DNA from: a virus
Direction: 5' to 3' (one strand)
Virus record (IMG/VR): IMGVR_UViG_3300025151_000091
Coordinates: 1-41,828 of that record
Length of the DNA stretch: 41,828 bases
The position numbers and the translations under genes were made by a program. Every line of letters begins with the position of its first letter. The first letter of the stretch is position 1. Positions 1 to 7,114 of the stretch are shown in pieces. Under the pieces are notes generated by a model that saw nothing but the letters and a program-made list of their open reading frames with translations, made no database searches and was not told where the DNA came from.

Positions 1-144
1 GGCTTCAAGTACTTTAACCGTTCGCCTATCAAAACAGCAATGGAAGGAGACTTTGATACCGGTAACATGCGATTCAAGGCACGAGAGCGTTACAGCTTTG
101 GTGTTTCTGATTGGCGTTGTGTCTTCGGTACACCGGGTGCATAA
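1..144 (+). CDS. Probable major capsid protein, C-terminal 47 residues (partial)
   Basis: The open frame enters from the left edge and stops at a TAA. The tail ARERYSFGVSDWRCVFGTPG resembles the C-terminal end of many phage major capsid proteins, where an aromatic, glycine-rich segment closes the polypeptide. The gene sits directly upstream of the virion gene cluster and is followed by a strong terminator, the usual situation for a highly expressed coat gene. The N-terminal bulk lies outside the window, so the fold cannot be judged. The assignment is from position and a remembered C-terminal pattern; another head protein is possible. Confidence 0.55.
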   Translation, partial: GFKYFNRSPIKTAMEGDFDTGNMRFKARERYSFGVSDWRCVFGTPGA

Positions 145-153
145 CCCTTTGTA

Positions 154-174
154 AAATAAGATAAAATCTTATTT
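154..174 (+). repeat. Perfect 9-bp inverted repeat after capsid gene
   Basis: AAATAAGAT and ATCTTATTT face each other across a three-base loop, immediately after the capsid stop codon and 12 bases before a stronger terminator hairpin. It is AT-rich and has no T run of its own. It may protect the 3' end of the capsid transcript or help fold the tandem terminator. Confidence 0.6.
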
Positions 175-186
175 GTGAAGACTAGG

Positions 187-218
187 AAAGGGATAGGTAA
201 AACTATCCCTTTCTTTTT
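187..218 (+). terminator. Rho-independent terminator behind capsid gene
   Basis: AAAGGGATAG and CTATCCCTTT form a perfect 10-bp stem with a six-base loop, followed by CTTTTTG. It separates the capsid gene from the rest of the virion operon and probably gives partial readthrough, since no clear promoter is visible between it and the next gene. Confidence 0.85.
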
Positions 219-295
219 GCTTTAAAGTTTTGTATTCTATAGGTATCCTGACAGCCGCATGGGGTGGCTGACAATTGCCAAGACAGGAGATAAAA

Positions 296-802
296 ATGGC
301 TAATACTACTTTTTCTGGACCAGTACGATCCGAAAACGGATTTGTATCTGTATCTAAAAACGCCACTACTGGCGCAATCACAGACATTACTACTTATGGA
401 GGAGCTCCCGTTTCTTTAGCGGATGCGGATGTAACTCTGACTAATGCTACACACAGCGGCAGGGTTTTACTTGTTCCTGATGGTGGGCAAGACAATACAT
501 ACACCCTTCCGGCACCAATAGCGGGATCGGTATTTAGATTTGTTTATGCTGGAGGAGCCGCAGATGCAACAGATGCGATTATTGTTACTCCGGGCAATAC
601 AAATTTTTATATTGGCGGGGTTACCTTCCTTGATTCAGATAATGAAATCAGTTCTGTGTTTTCTGATGGTAACTCAAACAGCAGTATTCAAATAAATGTA
701 CCACAGGCTTTTGATATAACTATTGTTGGTAAGGACACAACTAATTATCAAATTTTTGGTAATGTTACCTCAGCAACTGCTCCCGCTTTTGCAGATCAAT
801 AA
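296..802 (+). CDS. Small virion protein, possibly capsid decoration protein (168 aa)
   Basis: The start is the ATG at 296, seven bases after AGGAGA; a TTG 21 bases upstream in the same frame has no good ribosome site. The protein is rich in Thr, Ser, Asn and Gly, with few charged residues and no Cys, and alternates short hydrophobic strands. This composition is typical of beta-structured head-decoration or fibre proteins. It begins MANTTFSGPVRSENGF, which I associate with conserved unknown structural proteins of marine phages. Its place right after the coat gene supports a head role. No enzymatic motif is seen. Confidence 0.6.
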   Translation: MANTTFSGPVRSENGFVSVSKNATTGAITDITTYGGAPVSLADADVTLTNATHSGRVLLVPDGGQDNTYTLPAPIAGSVFRFVYAGGAADATDAIIVTPGNTNFYIGGVTFLDSDNEISSVFSDGNSNSSIQINVPQAFDITIVGKDTTNYQIFGNVTSATAPAFADQ

Positions 803-814
803 TAGGAGGTCTAA

Positions 815-1219
815 ATGGCTGATACAGTGGCTACACAGACCCTTGCAGACGGGCCTAAGTATGCAGTAATGAAATTTACAAACATTTCGGACGGAACCGG
901 AGAAAGCGCCGTTACGAAAGTGGATGTAAGTTCTTTGGACAACAGCGCAGACGGCGATGCCTGTACCGGAGTCGTTATTGAACGGATCTGGTGGCAATGT
1001 ATCGGTATGAAAGTGCAAATCTTGTGGGACGCGAGTTCGGACTTGTTTTGTATTGAATTAGGTGAAAACCAAAGTGGAGATCATGATTACACCATTTTTG
1101 GGGGTCTCCTAAACAATGCTGGTTCAGGTAAAACAGGAGACGTTAATTTTACTACAGTCGGTCATTCTAGTAATGATACATATACTGTAATCATGTACTT
1201 ACGCAAAAAGTTTGATTAA
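815..1219 (+). CDS. Conserved virion-associated protein of unknown function (134 aa)
   Basis: The ATG at 815 follows a strong AGGAGG site. The protein looks beta-rich, with one Trp pair (RIWWQC) and a central acidic stretch, and ends in a basic YLRKKFD tail. There is no signal peptide or membrane span. Together with the preceding gene it lies between coat and connector genes, where podoviruses keep decoration or minor head proteins. Function is unrecognised; a structural role is inferred only from position and composition. Confidence 0.55.
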   Translation: MADTVATQTLADGPKYAVMKFTNISDGTGESAVTKVDVSSLDNSADGDACTGVVIERIWWQCIGMKVQILWDASSDLFCIELGENQSGDHDYTIFGGLLNNAGSGKTGDVNFTTVGHSSNDTYTVIMYLRKKFD

Positions 1220-1226
1220 GTGAACA

Positions 1227-1511
1227 ATGGCGACTGTTAAAAACGTAGAGCGTTTGCCTTCAGGACGGTTAAAATACCGGGGAGAAACTTTTGCAGGTTT
1301 TAATAAACCTAAAAAAACCCCCGGTAAACCGAAAAAAAGCGCGGTTCTTGCTAAAAAAGGTGACCAAATCAAGTTAGTTCGGTTTGGGGACCCTAATATG
1401 TCTATTAAAAAAGATCAACCTAGTCGTAGAAAAAGTTTTAGGGCTCGTCATTCTTGTGACACTGCGAAAGATAAATTTTCTGCGCGGTATTGGTCTTGTA
1501 AGGCGTGGTGA
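1227..1511 (+). CDS. Small basic Cys/Trp-containing protein (94 aa)
   Basis: A very basic protein (Lys/Arg throughout, several KPKK clusters at residues 27-37) with a compact C-terminal signature: FGDPNMSIKKDQPSRRKS, then RARHSCD, then ARYWSCKAW at the end. Two Cys and one His could hold a metal, but no standard zinc-finger spacing is seen. I recall the same C-terminal pattern in small proteins of other marine viruses, without known function. It starts eight bases after the preceding stop. DNA binding or condensation in the virion is a reasonable inference from charge. Confidence 0.55.
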   Translation: MATVKNVERLPSGRLKYRGETFAGFNKPKKTPGKPKKSAVLAKKGDQIKLVRFGDPNMSIKKDQPSRRKSFRARHSCDTAKDKFSARYWSCKAW

Positions 1512-1516
1512 TTGAA

Positions 1517-1708
1517 ATGACTAAATTATCTCCAGAAGAGGTTTTAAGCAAATTAGCTCATCACGAAATGAAATGTGACCTTCGATATAAAAATATTGAA
1601 GAACGATTAGATTCGCAAAAAGAAGATTTAAAAGGTTTAAGCAATAAACTTTGGTTTTTAGTTGTTTTAATTATTGTGACTCCGATGGTACACCGTTTGT
1701 GGGGTTAG
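1517..1708 (+). CDS. Coiled-coil protein with one C-terminal membrane span, XhlA-like (63 aa)
   Basis: The ATG at 1517 is preferred; a GTG at 1505 would add VIE and overlap the previous stop. Residues about 5-42 are charged and helical with heptad-like spacing, and residues about 46-58 (LWFLVVLIIVTPM) form a single membrane segment, followed by a short basic end. This is the layout of the XhlA (haemolysin/holin-associated) family in phages. It could be a holin-type lysis protein or a membrane-anchored virion factor; the context among head genes is unusual for lysis. Confidence 0.5.
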   Translation: MTKLSPEEVLSKLAHHEMKCDLRYKNIEERLDSQKEDLKGLSNKLWFLVVLIIVTPMVHRLWG

Positions 1709-1709
1709 T

Positions 1710-1949
1710 ATGGGTTCTAGAGTAAAAACAGGTCCGAATCAAAAACCTTGTGGCGTTACCTACTTTCGAAAAGGTGGGGCTGTTTCTAGTAAGTCAAAGG
1801 GCAGCAAAATTTGCCCGGAGGGAAAAGCTTGGGCTAAACGAACTTTTGACACTTATCCAAGTGCTTATGCAAACTTAGCTGCATCTAAATATTGTAAAGA
1901 TCCTAACTACGCTAAAAAATCCAAAGGCGGTAAACGGAAAGGTCGTTAA
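1710..1949 (+). CDS. Small basic protein with KGG motif (79 aa)
   Basis: A strongly basic protein with a conserved-looking core: KICPEGKAWAKRTFDTYPSA followed by a second Cys (KYCKD). Near the N-terminus it carries FRKGGAV, a short motif that recurs in several other virion proteins of this window. It ends in KSKGGKRKGR. The start codon ATG lies two bases after the previous stop, and the stop TAATG overlaps the next start, so it is translated as part of the chain. No known domain is recognised; probably a minor virion or nucleoprotein component. Confidence 0.55.
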   Translation: MGSRVKTGPNQKPCGVTYFRKGGAVSSKSKGSKICPEGKAWAKRTFDTYPSAYANLAASKYCKDPNYAKKSKGGKRKGR

Positions 1950-2278
1950 TGGGCAAGCTAAAAGAATGGGTAAACCAAGAGTGGGTTCGTATAGACAGCT
2001 CAGGAAATATTGCGGGTCCCTGCGGTACGTCTAAAAACAAAAAGAATCCAGACCGGTGTTTACCTAAAGCTAAAGCTCAAAGTTTAAGTAAATCTGAAAG
2101 AGCCTCGACTGCTCGAAAAAAGAAACGAGAGGGCGCTAAAGGTAAACAGGTTGTGGCTAATACACAAAAAGCTAAAGTAACTAAGATGGAAAAAGGCGGC
2201 GTGGTTGCAATAGGTTGTGGTCAAATTTTGCCTGATAGACGAAAAATTACTACAGGTTCTGTTTCTAAAAGAGCATGA
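1949..2278 (+). CDS. Small basic protein with W-x-NxEWV and PCG/CLP cysteine pair (109 aa)
   Basis: Residues 1-45 hold KEWVNQEWVRIDSSG, then GPCGTSKNKKNPDRCLPKAK; residues 46-85 are a Lys/Arg/Ser/Ala-rich helix-like stretch. The C-terminal part contains MEKGGVVAIG, another instance of the GG motif. The arrangement resembles small unknown-function proteins in aquatic viruses, including some of giant viruses, in my recollection; this needs a profile search. It overlaps both neighbours by one to four bases. Confidence 0.5.
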   Translation: MGKLKEWVNQEWVRIDSSGNIAGPCGTSKNKKNPDRCLPKAKAQSLSKSERASTARKKKREGAKGKQVVANTQKAKVTKMEKGGVVAIGCGQILPDRRKITTGSVSKRA

Positions 2279-2856
2279 CTTTTTTTATAGGAGATCCCGT
2301 AGAGAAAGCGGTAGTGGATGAGATTAAATCTTGGTCTAATAAAGTATTAGAAAAACCTAACGTTTTTTTTAATAATTTACCGCCTTGTCCTTACGCTAAA
2401 AAGGCTTGGCTAGAAGATAAAGTAGCGATTTTGTTTAAAAATGAAGATAGTTATCAAGATCTGTATTCAGCTTTGTCTCAGTGGGAAGACACCTATGACT
2501 TAGCTATATTAGTAGATTTTGCATTTGAAAAAGATCCTGATTTGTTTCACCAGTTTTTAAATGACGTAAACCTTGGAATTTCAAAAGGGTTTTTTATAGA
2601 CAGCGATATGTGGGTTATGGGTTTTCATCCTTATGATGAAGCTCCAGAGTTTTCGGAAGAGGCTGATTTTGAACCTTTGACGGACGTGAACTACGCTATG
2701 ATTTTTGTTCAAAGGCTCTCTAAATTGCAGGAGTCTGCATACAAAATAAAGAAAAACGGGTATTATGATAATTATGATGAGGAGTATAATGCTTCTTATA
2801 TTTTTAAACGTAGAGAAGACTTTTACAGGAGACTAAAAAATGGCAATGGCACCTAA
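2275..2856 (+). CDS. DUF1415-like protein (193 aa)
   Basis: The N-terminal PPCPYAKKAWLEDKVAI, the central LAILVDFAFEKDPDLFHQFL, and the later GFHPYDEAPEFSEE follow the layout I know from the cellular DUF1415 family (a Cys-Pro-x-Ala motif after an Asn, a strand, a DF..FN.FL segment and a FHP motif). The C-terminal TNRSPYP stretch of that family is replaced by TDVNYAMIFVQRL. The biochemical role of DUF1415 is not established. Its presence inside a virion operon, between basic proteins and connector genes, is odd. It starts by ATGA overlap with the preceding gene. Confidence 0.5.
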   Translation: MTFFIGDPVEKAVVDEIKSWSNKVLEKPNVFFNNLPPCPYAKKAWLEDKVAILFKNEDSYQDLYSALSQWEDTYDLAILVDFAFEKDPDLFHQFLNDVNLGISKGFFIDSDMWVMGFHPYDEAPEFSEEADFEPLTDVNYAMIFVQRLSKLQESAYKIKKNGYYDNYDEEYNASYIFKRREDFYRRLKNGNGT

Positions 2857-3010
2857 AAAAATGCGCGGTGGCGGCATGGTTAAAAAAATGCGCGGTGGCG
2901 GCATGGTTAAGAAAATGAAAAAAGGCGGTGAGGCTACTAACGGCATGAGCGTTGCAGAGCTTCGTAAAAAAGCTAAAGAAAAAGGGTACAAATTAGTTAA
3001 GGCAACTTAA
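2840..3010 (+). CDS. 56-aa MRGGGMVKK-repeat protein
   Basis: A short frame running from ATG at 2840, eight bases after an AGGAG-like site (AGGAGA at 2827), to TAA at 3010. It overlaps the end of the previous gene by 17 bases. The protein reads MAMAPKKMRGGGMVKKM, repeats the nine-residue MRGGGMVKK unit, adds MKKGGEA, and ends in a Lys/Ala helix. Two identical 27-bp DNA units encode the repeat. It is extremely basic with no acidic residues in the first half. Likely a minor virion component; function unknown. Confidence 0.6.
   Translation: MAMAPKKMRGGGMVKKMRGGGMVKKMKKGGEATNGMSVAELRKKAKEKGYKLVKAT
2854..2907 (+). repeat. Two identical tandem 27-bp units
   Basis: Positions 2854-2880 and 2881-2907 are identical and in frame, encoding the nine-residue MRGGGMVKK repeat; a degenerate third start follows. 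Identity at every position points to recent slippage or recent duplication. Confidence 0.9.
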
Positions 3011-3012
3011 TC

Positions 3013-3684
3013 ATGGCTACGTCAGGGAGCAAAGATTTTGAGCTAGATGTAGCAGACTACATCGAAGAAGCTTTTGAGCGTTGTGGCTTAGAAGTTAGGA
3101 CCGGTTACGACCTAAAGACAGCTAAACGTTCACTTAATCTGATGCTTGCTGATTGGGCTAACCGTGGGTTAAATCAATGGACCATTAAACAACGGTCCTT
3201 ATCGCTTGTAGTAGATGACGGCGAGTATGATTTATCTGCGGACGTAATAGACGTTTTATCTGTTGTTGTTAGGGTATCCAGTACGGATTATTCCTTAGAG
3301 CGATTAAGCCGCGATGAATATTTAACCATACCTACTAAAACGACATCGGGGCGACCTAATCAGTTTTTTTTAGACAGGCAACTTACGCCTAATTTGAAAA
3401 TATGGCCTGTCCCGGATAGTTCTAGTTCGTACACTATATATTATGATGCTTTGACCCGGATGGATGACGCTGACACTTTTACTAACACAATGGATCTTCC
3501 CTTTAGATTCTATCCTTGTTTGGCGGCGGGTTTGGCGTATTACTTATCTTTAAAGAAAAACCCTAAAATGACTCCGATGTTGAAAACAATATATGAAGAG
3601 GAGTTTCAAAGGGCTGCCGAAGAAGACCGGGATAGAGCTTCTTTTAACGTTGTACCAAAGTTTAGTTATTACAGGTCAGGATAA
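3013..3684 (+). CDS. Head-to-tail connector, P22 gp4/T7 gp11-like (223 aa)
   Basis: The N-terminal half has the connector pattern of a helix with an invariant-looking ERCGLE, a Tyr, then AKRSLNLMLADWANRG, matching the A-x-x-x-L-x-x-M-x-x-W-x-x-x-G spacing of P22 gp4-type head-completion proteins. The middle (LVVDDGEYDLSADVIDVLSV) is beta, and a C-terminal helix pair FRFYPCLAAGLAYYLSLKK follows. These proteins form a ring between portal and nozzle and seal packaged DNA. It is followed by an ATGA-type junction to the next structural gene. Family known; exact assignment by memory of pattern. Confidence 0.7.
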   Translation: MATSGSKDFELDVADYIEEAFERCGLEVRTGYDLKTAKRSLNLMLADWANRGLNQWTIKQRSLSLVVDDGEYDLSADVIDVLSVVVRVSSTDYSLERLSRDEYLTIPTKTTSGRPNQFFLDRQLTPNLKIWPVPDSSSSYTIYYDALTRMDDADTFTNTMDLPFRFYPCLAAGLAYYLSLKKNPKMTPMLKTIYEEEFQRAAEEDRDRASFNVVPKFSYYRSG

Positions 3685-3989
3685 TGGCTAAATTTGCATC
3701 AGGAAAAGACTCTTACGCAATTTGCGACAGATCAGGTTTACGGTATCCGTATAAAGTAATGCGTAAAGAATGGAACGGTTTGCGTGTTGGACCTGATCAA
3801 TATGAGCCAAAGCATCCGCAGTTAGGTCCTTTTAGAAAAGTAGTAGATCCGCAAGCTTTGCAAAATGCTAGACCTGACCGAACTGAGCCTATGGATGTCT
3901 ATGTAGGCGTTCCCACTGTTGAAGATGAAAATTTAAGACCAGCTACCGGTTTTGGTCAAGTTGGTTTGGTTACGGTGACGACATCATGA
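3684..3989 (+). CDS. Conserved structural protein with C-terminal GxVTVTTS tail (101 aa)
   Basis: The N-terminal part reads YAICDRSGLRYPYKVMRKEW then NGLRV and YEPKHPQLGP, a compact signature shared with unknown proteins next to connector genes in aquatic phages (recollection). One Cys only, so no classic zinc site. The last 11 residues GQVGLVTVTTS match the tail of the gene ending at 12373 and the repeats of the gene at 5383. The final codons overlap the ATG of the adaptor gene. Probably a connector-associated virion protein. Confidence 0.55.
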   Translation: MAKFASGKDSYAICDRSGLRYPYKVMRKEWNGLRVGPDQYEPKHPQLGPFRKVVDPQALQNARPDRTEPMDVYVGVPTVEDENLRPATGFGQVGLVTVTTS

Positions 3990-4636
3990 GTTTTACATAT
4001 GCACAATTAAAAACAGCCATTCAAGATTACACAGAAAACGATGAAACATCGTTTGTAAACAATCTGTCCATTTTTATCCAACAGGCGGAAGAACGCATCT
4101 TAAAAAACGTTCAACTTAGCTTATTTAGAAAAAATGTGAGTGGAACTATGACGGCCTCCAATAAATATTTGGCGGCCCCTAGCGATTTTTTAGCGCCTTT
4201 TTCCTTGTCTTTTGTTGACGCTAACAGTGAACATCAGTTCTTAGAATTTAAGGATGCTGATTTTATACAGTCTTTTAACCCCAACGGGGCTACAGAAGGA
4301 AATCCTAGGTATTATGCTGTCTTTGATGTGGATAATTTTATTTTAGGGCCCACACCTAATGCGGCTAGAACGGTCGAGCTACATTATTTTTATCGCCCCG
4401 CTAGTTTAACAGCGGGAGCCGACAGCGGCACTACGTGGTTAAGTGAAAATGCTCAAATAGCCATGCTTTATGGAAGCTTGTTAGAAGCGTATACTTATAT
4501 GAAAGGTGAGCAAGATTTAGTAGCTTTGTATGAAAAACGTTTTGGTGAAGCTTTAGTTGGAATGAAGATGCTGGGTGAAGCTAAAGAAGTTACCGATGAA
4601 TATAGGGTTGGTAAGGTTATTAGGGCTAAACAGTGA
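3986..4636 (+). CDS. Phage head-tail adaptor protein, SU10-adaptor-like (216 aa)
   Basis: The start MSFTYAQLKTAIQDYTEN, the following ETSFVNNLSIFIQQAEERI, the strand KYLAAPSDFLAPFSL and the C-terminal helix LYGSLLEAYTYMKGE are the hallmarks I associate with phage adaptor proteins of the SU10 type. These build a dodecameric ring joining portal to tail. A segment RPASLTAGADSGTTWLSENA precedes the helical part as expected. The gene overlaps its neighbours by four bases on each side, keeping subunit ratios linked. Confidence 0.75.
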   Translation: MSFTYAQLKTAIQDYTENDETSFVNNLSIFIQQAEERILKNVQLSLFRKNVSGTMTASNKYLAAPSDFLAPFSLSFVDANSEHQFLEFKDADFIQSFNPNGATEGNPRYYAVFDVDNFILGPTPNAARTVELHYFYRPASLTAGADSGTTWLSENAQIAMLYGSLLEAYTYMKGEQDLVALYEKRFGEALVGMKMLGEAKEVTDEYRVGKVIRAKQ

Positions 4637-4932
4637 GTATTCCTGCATTGGATTTAAATGTTACGCCGACCTTTAGTGTTGAGGTAAAAACCACGAGTAA
4701 TCGAGGGTTTACCCCAGAAGAGGTAGCGGAACGCTGTGCGGAGAAAATCATATCTATTTCCGATACAGCAAACCCAGTAATACGGGATCAAGCAAGAGCT
4801 TTTAAAAAACATTTAATTAAAGTCCTATCTTTTTACATGAGAGAAGCTATTAAAAGTGATCGAACCACTATTTATAACGCTTTGTCTGATGCGGGACATC
4901 AAGATTTAGCTGAATTAATAAGGAGAATTTAA
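4633..4932 (+). CDS. Unknown virion-operon protein with GTG start (99 aa)
   Basis: GTG at 4633 overlaps the TGA of the adaptor gene, so initiation is probably by coupling. The first 25 residues are extended and the rest is helical: EEVAERCAEKII, then ARAFKKHLIKVLSFYMREAI, and an end DLAELIRRI. It has no signal peptide or clear membrane segment. Similar small helical proteins occur between adaptor and fibre genes in aquatic podoviruses in my recollection. No function is assigned. Confidence 0.6.
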   Translation: MSIPALDLNVTPTFSVEVKTTSNRGFTPEEVAERCAEKIISISDTANPVIRDQARAFKKHLIKVLSFYMREAIKSDRTTIYNALSDAGHQDLAELIRRI

Positions 4933-4933
4933 C

Positions 4934-5383
4934 ATGGCTTTTTCAGGTAATTTCATGTGTACTTCCTTTAAAAAGGAATTGATGTTTGGAGCACATGACT
5001 TCGCAAACGGAGCAGACACGTTTAAGATGGCGCTTTACACGTCTTCTGCTAGTTTAAATGCGTCTACAACAGCGTATACCACAAGTAATGAGACGAGTGG
5101 AACGGGATATAGTGCTGGTGGTCAAGATTTAACTAACGTTGATCCCACCACTAGTAGTACAACGGCTTTTACCGATTTTACAGACGAAACATGGAGTTCT
5201 TCCAGTATTACGGCAAGAGGGGCGTTAATATATAATAGCACTCCTAATACGACTTCAATTTCGTTAACCAATCCTGCTGTCATTGTTCTTGACTTTGGCG
5301 CGGACAAAACTTCTACTACTGGAGATTTTACAGTCGTATTTCCAACAGCCGATGCAAGTAATGCCATAATAAGGATTGCTTAA
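4934..5383 (+). CDS. Beta-rich virion protein (149 aa)
   Basis: It follows an AGGAGAATTTAAC site. Its pattern is MAFSGNFMCTSFKKELMFG, then FKMALYTSS, then TGYSAGGQDLTN, ITARGALIYN, VLDFGADKTSTTGDFTVVF and a final AIIRIA. This is a widespread phage structural family in my memory, usually placed next to fibre genes. The Ser/Thr-rich sequence without Lys clusters suggests an exposed beta sandwich. The stop TAATG overlaps the start of the next gene. Confidence 0.6.
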   Translation: MAFSGNFMCTSFKKELMFGAHDFANGADTFKMALYTSSASLNASTTAYTTSNETSGTGYSAGGQDLTNVDPTTSSTTAFTDFTDETWSSSSITARGALIYNSTPNTTSISLTNPAVIVLDFGADKTSTTGDFTVVFPTADASNAIIRIA

Positions 5384-5886
5384 TGTCTGTTACCGTCACT
5401 TATACGGGCTGGAATAGTTCAGCTTCAGCATGGGGTGACGGGGGCTGGAGTCAAGATCCAGCTTTAACAGGTTTAACCGGGTCTGTTGGTTCGGTAACCG
5501 TTTCAGCTAACGCTGGCGCAAATGTTACGGGTCTTCAAGCACAAAGTGCCCTAGGGTCTGTAACGGTAGTAGGAAAAGCAAATATACCAGTTACTGGGTT
5601 AGCGGCAACTTCAGGAATTGGTTCGGTTACAGTAAACGCCGCATCTGTAGTCACTACAACAGGACTTTCCGCCACGGCTGTTGTAGGATCAGTTACTGCA
5701 CAAGGCGGTACGGAAATACCCGTTACCGGCTTGTCTGCTACTGCTTCTGTGGGGACCGTGTTGGTTTGGGGAGATATTGTTCCTAACCAAAATCCAAGTT
5801 ATAGTACGGTACAACCGTCTCAAAATCCAAGTTATAGTACGGTACAACCGTCTCAAACCCCTAATTGGGAAAAAATAGCCGCATAA
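5383..5886 (+). CDS. Repetitive beta protein with GSVTV repeats and Pro-rich tail (167 aa)
   Basis: After an N-terminal WNSSASAWGDGGWSQD segment, the protein has about five repeats of a 24-residue unit of the form VTGL-x5-8-[GV]SVTV. They start near residues 27, 46, 70, 94 and 116. It ends with two identical 11-residue NPSYSTVQPSQ units and a TPNWEKIAA end. The design suits a trimeric or Ig-like stalk with a flexible C-terminal linker. The same GSVTV ending is found on two other virion genes here. It is likely a collar, appendage or fibre component. Confidence 0.6.
   Translation: MSVTVTYTGWNSSASAWGDGGWSQDPALTGLTGSVGSVTVSANAGANVTGLQAQSALGSVTVVGKANIPVTGLAATSGIGSVTVNAASVVTTTGLSATAVVGSVTAQGGTEIPVTGLSATASVGTVLVWGDIVPNQNPSYSTVQPSQNPSYSTVQPSQTPNWEKIAA
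5788..5853 (+). repeat. Perfect tandem 33-bp repeat
   Basis: Two identical 33-base units (5788-5820 and 5821-5853), each encoding eleven residues with NPSYSTVQPSQ periodicity. Units are in frame; copy number could vary between strains. Confidence 0.95.
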
Positions 5887-5896
5887 GGTGTAAAAA

Positions 5897-7114
5897 ATGC
5901 CAAGCACATATACTACGAATAATGGTATTGAACTCATAGCCACCGGGGAACAATCGGGAACATGGGGCACTACCACCAATACCAACCTAAGTCTTCTAGA
6001 TACATCTTTAGATGGTCAAGTCACTATTACCTTGAGCAGCGCGGGATCTTCGGGGTCTCCGAACGCATTGCCGGTCACAAATGGAGCCGCTTCTAATGGT
6101 AGAAATCGTTTAGTTATTTTTAATGATGGAGGGGACTTAGGCGGCACCGCTTTTGTTCAACTCACTCCTAACGATGCTGAAAAAATTATTTACATACGGA
6201 ATAGTTTATCTGGAAGCAGAAGCATTTTAGTTTTTCAAGGAACGTATAATGCGTCAAACGACTATGAGGTTCCTGCGGGAACGACTGCCGTTATCTATTT
6301 CGACGGTGCCGGGACTGGTGCTGTTGCAGCTAATGTTTTTAATAACGCTTATTTTGATAGCTTGCGGTTGGGTTCTGTATCAGTTACCGCAATACTTGAC
6401 GAAGATAATATGGCTTCCGATAGCAATACTGCGTTGGCTACGCAACAATCTATTAAAGCGTATGTAGATACTCAGCTTACCGCAGAAGATTTAGATTTTG
6501 CGGGTGATAGCGGTACAGGTTCAGTTGATTTAGACAGTCAAAGTCTTACAATCGCAGGCACTTCAAATGAGATAGAAACGTCTGCAAGTGGTCAAACTCT
6601 GACGGTAGGTTTGCCCAGTGGGGTCACCATAGGGACATTAACTTTAACCAACGATTTGACGGTAGCTAACGGCGGCACAGGCGCATCGAGTGCTGCTGAC
6701 GCAAGAAGTAATCTTGGTTTAGTTATTGGTACAAATGTTCAGGCGTATGATGCGGATACAGCTAAAACTGATGTGGCTCAAACTTACACTGCGGGTCAGA
6801 GAGGTGAGATAACTGCACTCAGTGATGGTGCGACGATTACACCAGACATGGCAGATAGTAATAACTTTAGTGTAACTCTAGGTGGCAACCGGACACTTGC
6901 TAATCCAAGCAATCTTACCGCAGGGCAATCAGGTTCTTTTTTTATAACGCAAGATGGCACAGGCAGTCGGACTTTAGCATACGGAAGTCAATATGATTTT
7001 ATTGGAGGTACTGCTCCGACACTTACAACAACTGCAAGCGCAGTGGACAGGATAGATTATGTAGTTAGGACAACTGGCTCAATCCATTGTGTCTTTACGG
7101 GTAACTATTCATGA
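5897..7114 (+). CDS. Tail fibre protein (405 aa)
   Basis: The N-terminal MPSTYTTNNGIELIATGEQS followed by GTWGTTTNTNLSLLD is the common virion-attachment opening of many phage fibre proteins. The middle contains AYFDSLRLGS, TQQSIKAYVDTQL and the fibre hallmark VANGGTGASSAADARSNLGL. The C-terminal part (about 300-405) is a compact beta domain with SGSFFITQDGTGSRTLAYGS. No intramolecular chaperone motif is recognised. The gene ends in an ATGA overlap with the next fibre gene, suggesting a two-protein fibre. Confidence 0.75.
   Translation: MPSTYTTNNGIELIATGEQSGTWGTTTNTNLSLLDTSLDGQVTITLSSAGSSGSPNALPVTNGAASNGRNRLVIFNDGGDLGGTAFVQLTPNDAEKIIYIRNSLSGSRSILVFQGTYNASNDYEVPAGTTAVIYFDGAGTGAVAANVFNNAYFDSLRLGSVSVTAILDEDNMASDSNTALATQQSIKAYVDTQLTAEDLDFAGDSGTGSVDLDSQSLTIAGTSNEIETSASGQTLTVGLPSGVTIGTLTLTNDLTVANGGTGASSAADARSNLGLVIGTNVQAYDADTAKTDVAQTYTAGQRGEITALSDGATITPDMADSNNFSVTLGGNRTLANPSNLTAGQSGSFFITQDGTGSRTLAYGSQYDFIGGTAPTLTTTASAVDRIDYVVRTTGSIHCVFTGNYS

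Noticed and set aside
275-295. Upstream TTG start for the first complete late gene
   Set aside because: It would place the ribosome site AGGAGA inside the coding region; the ATG at 296 is at the right distance from it.
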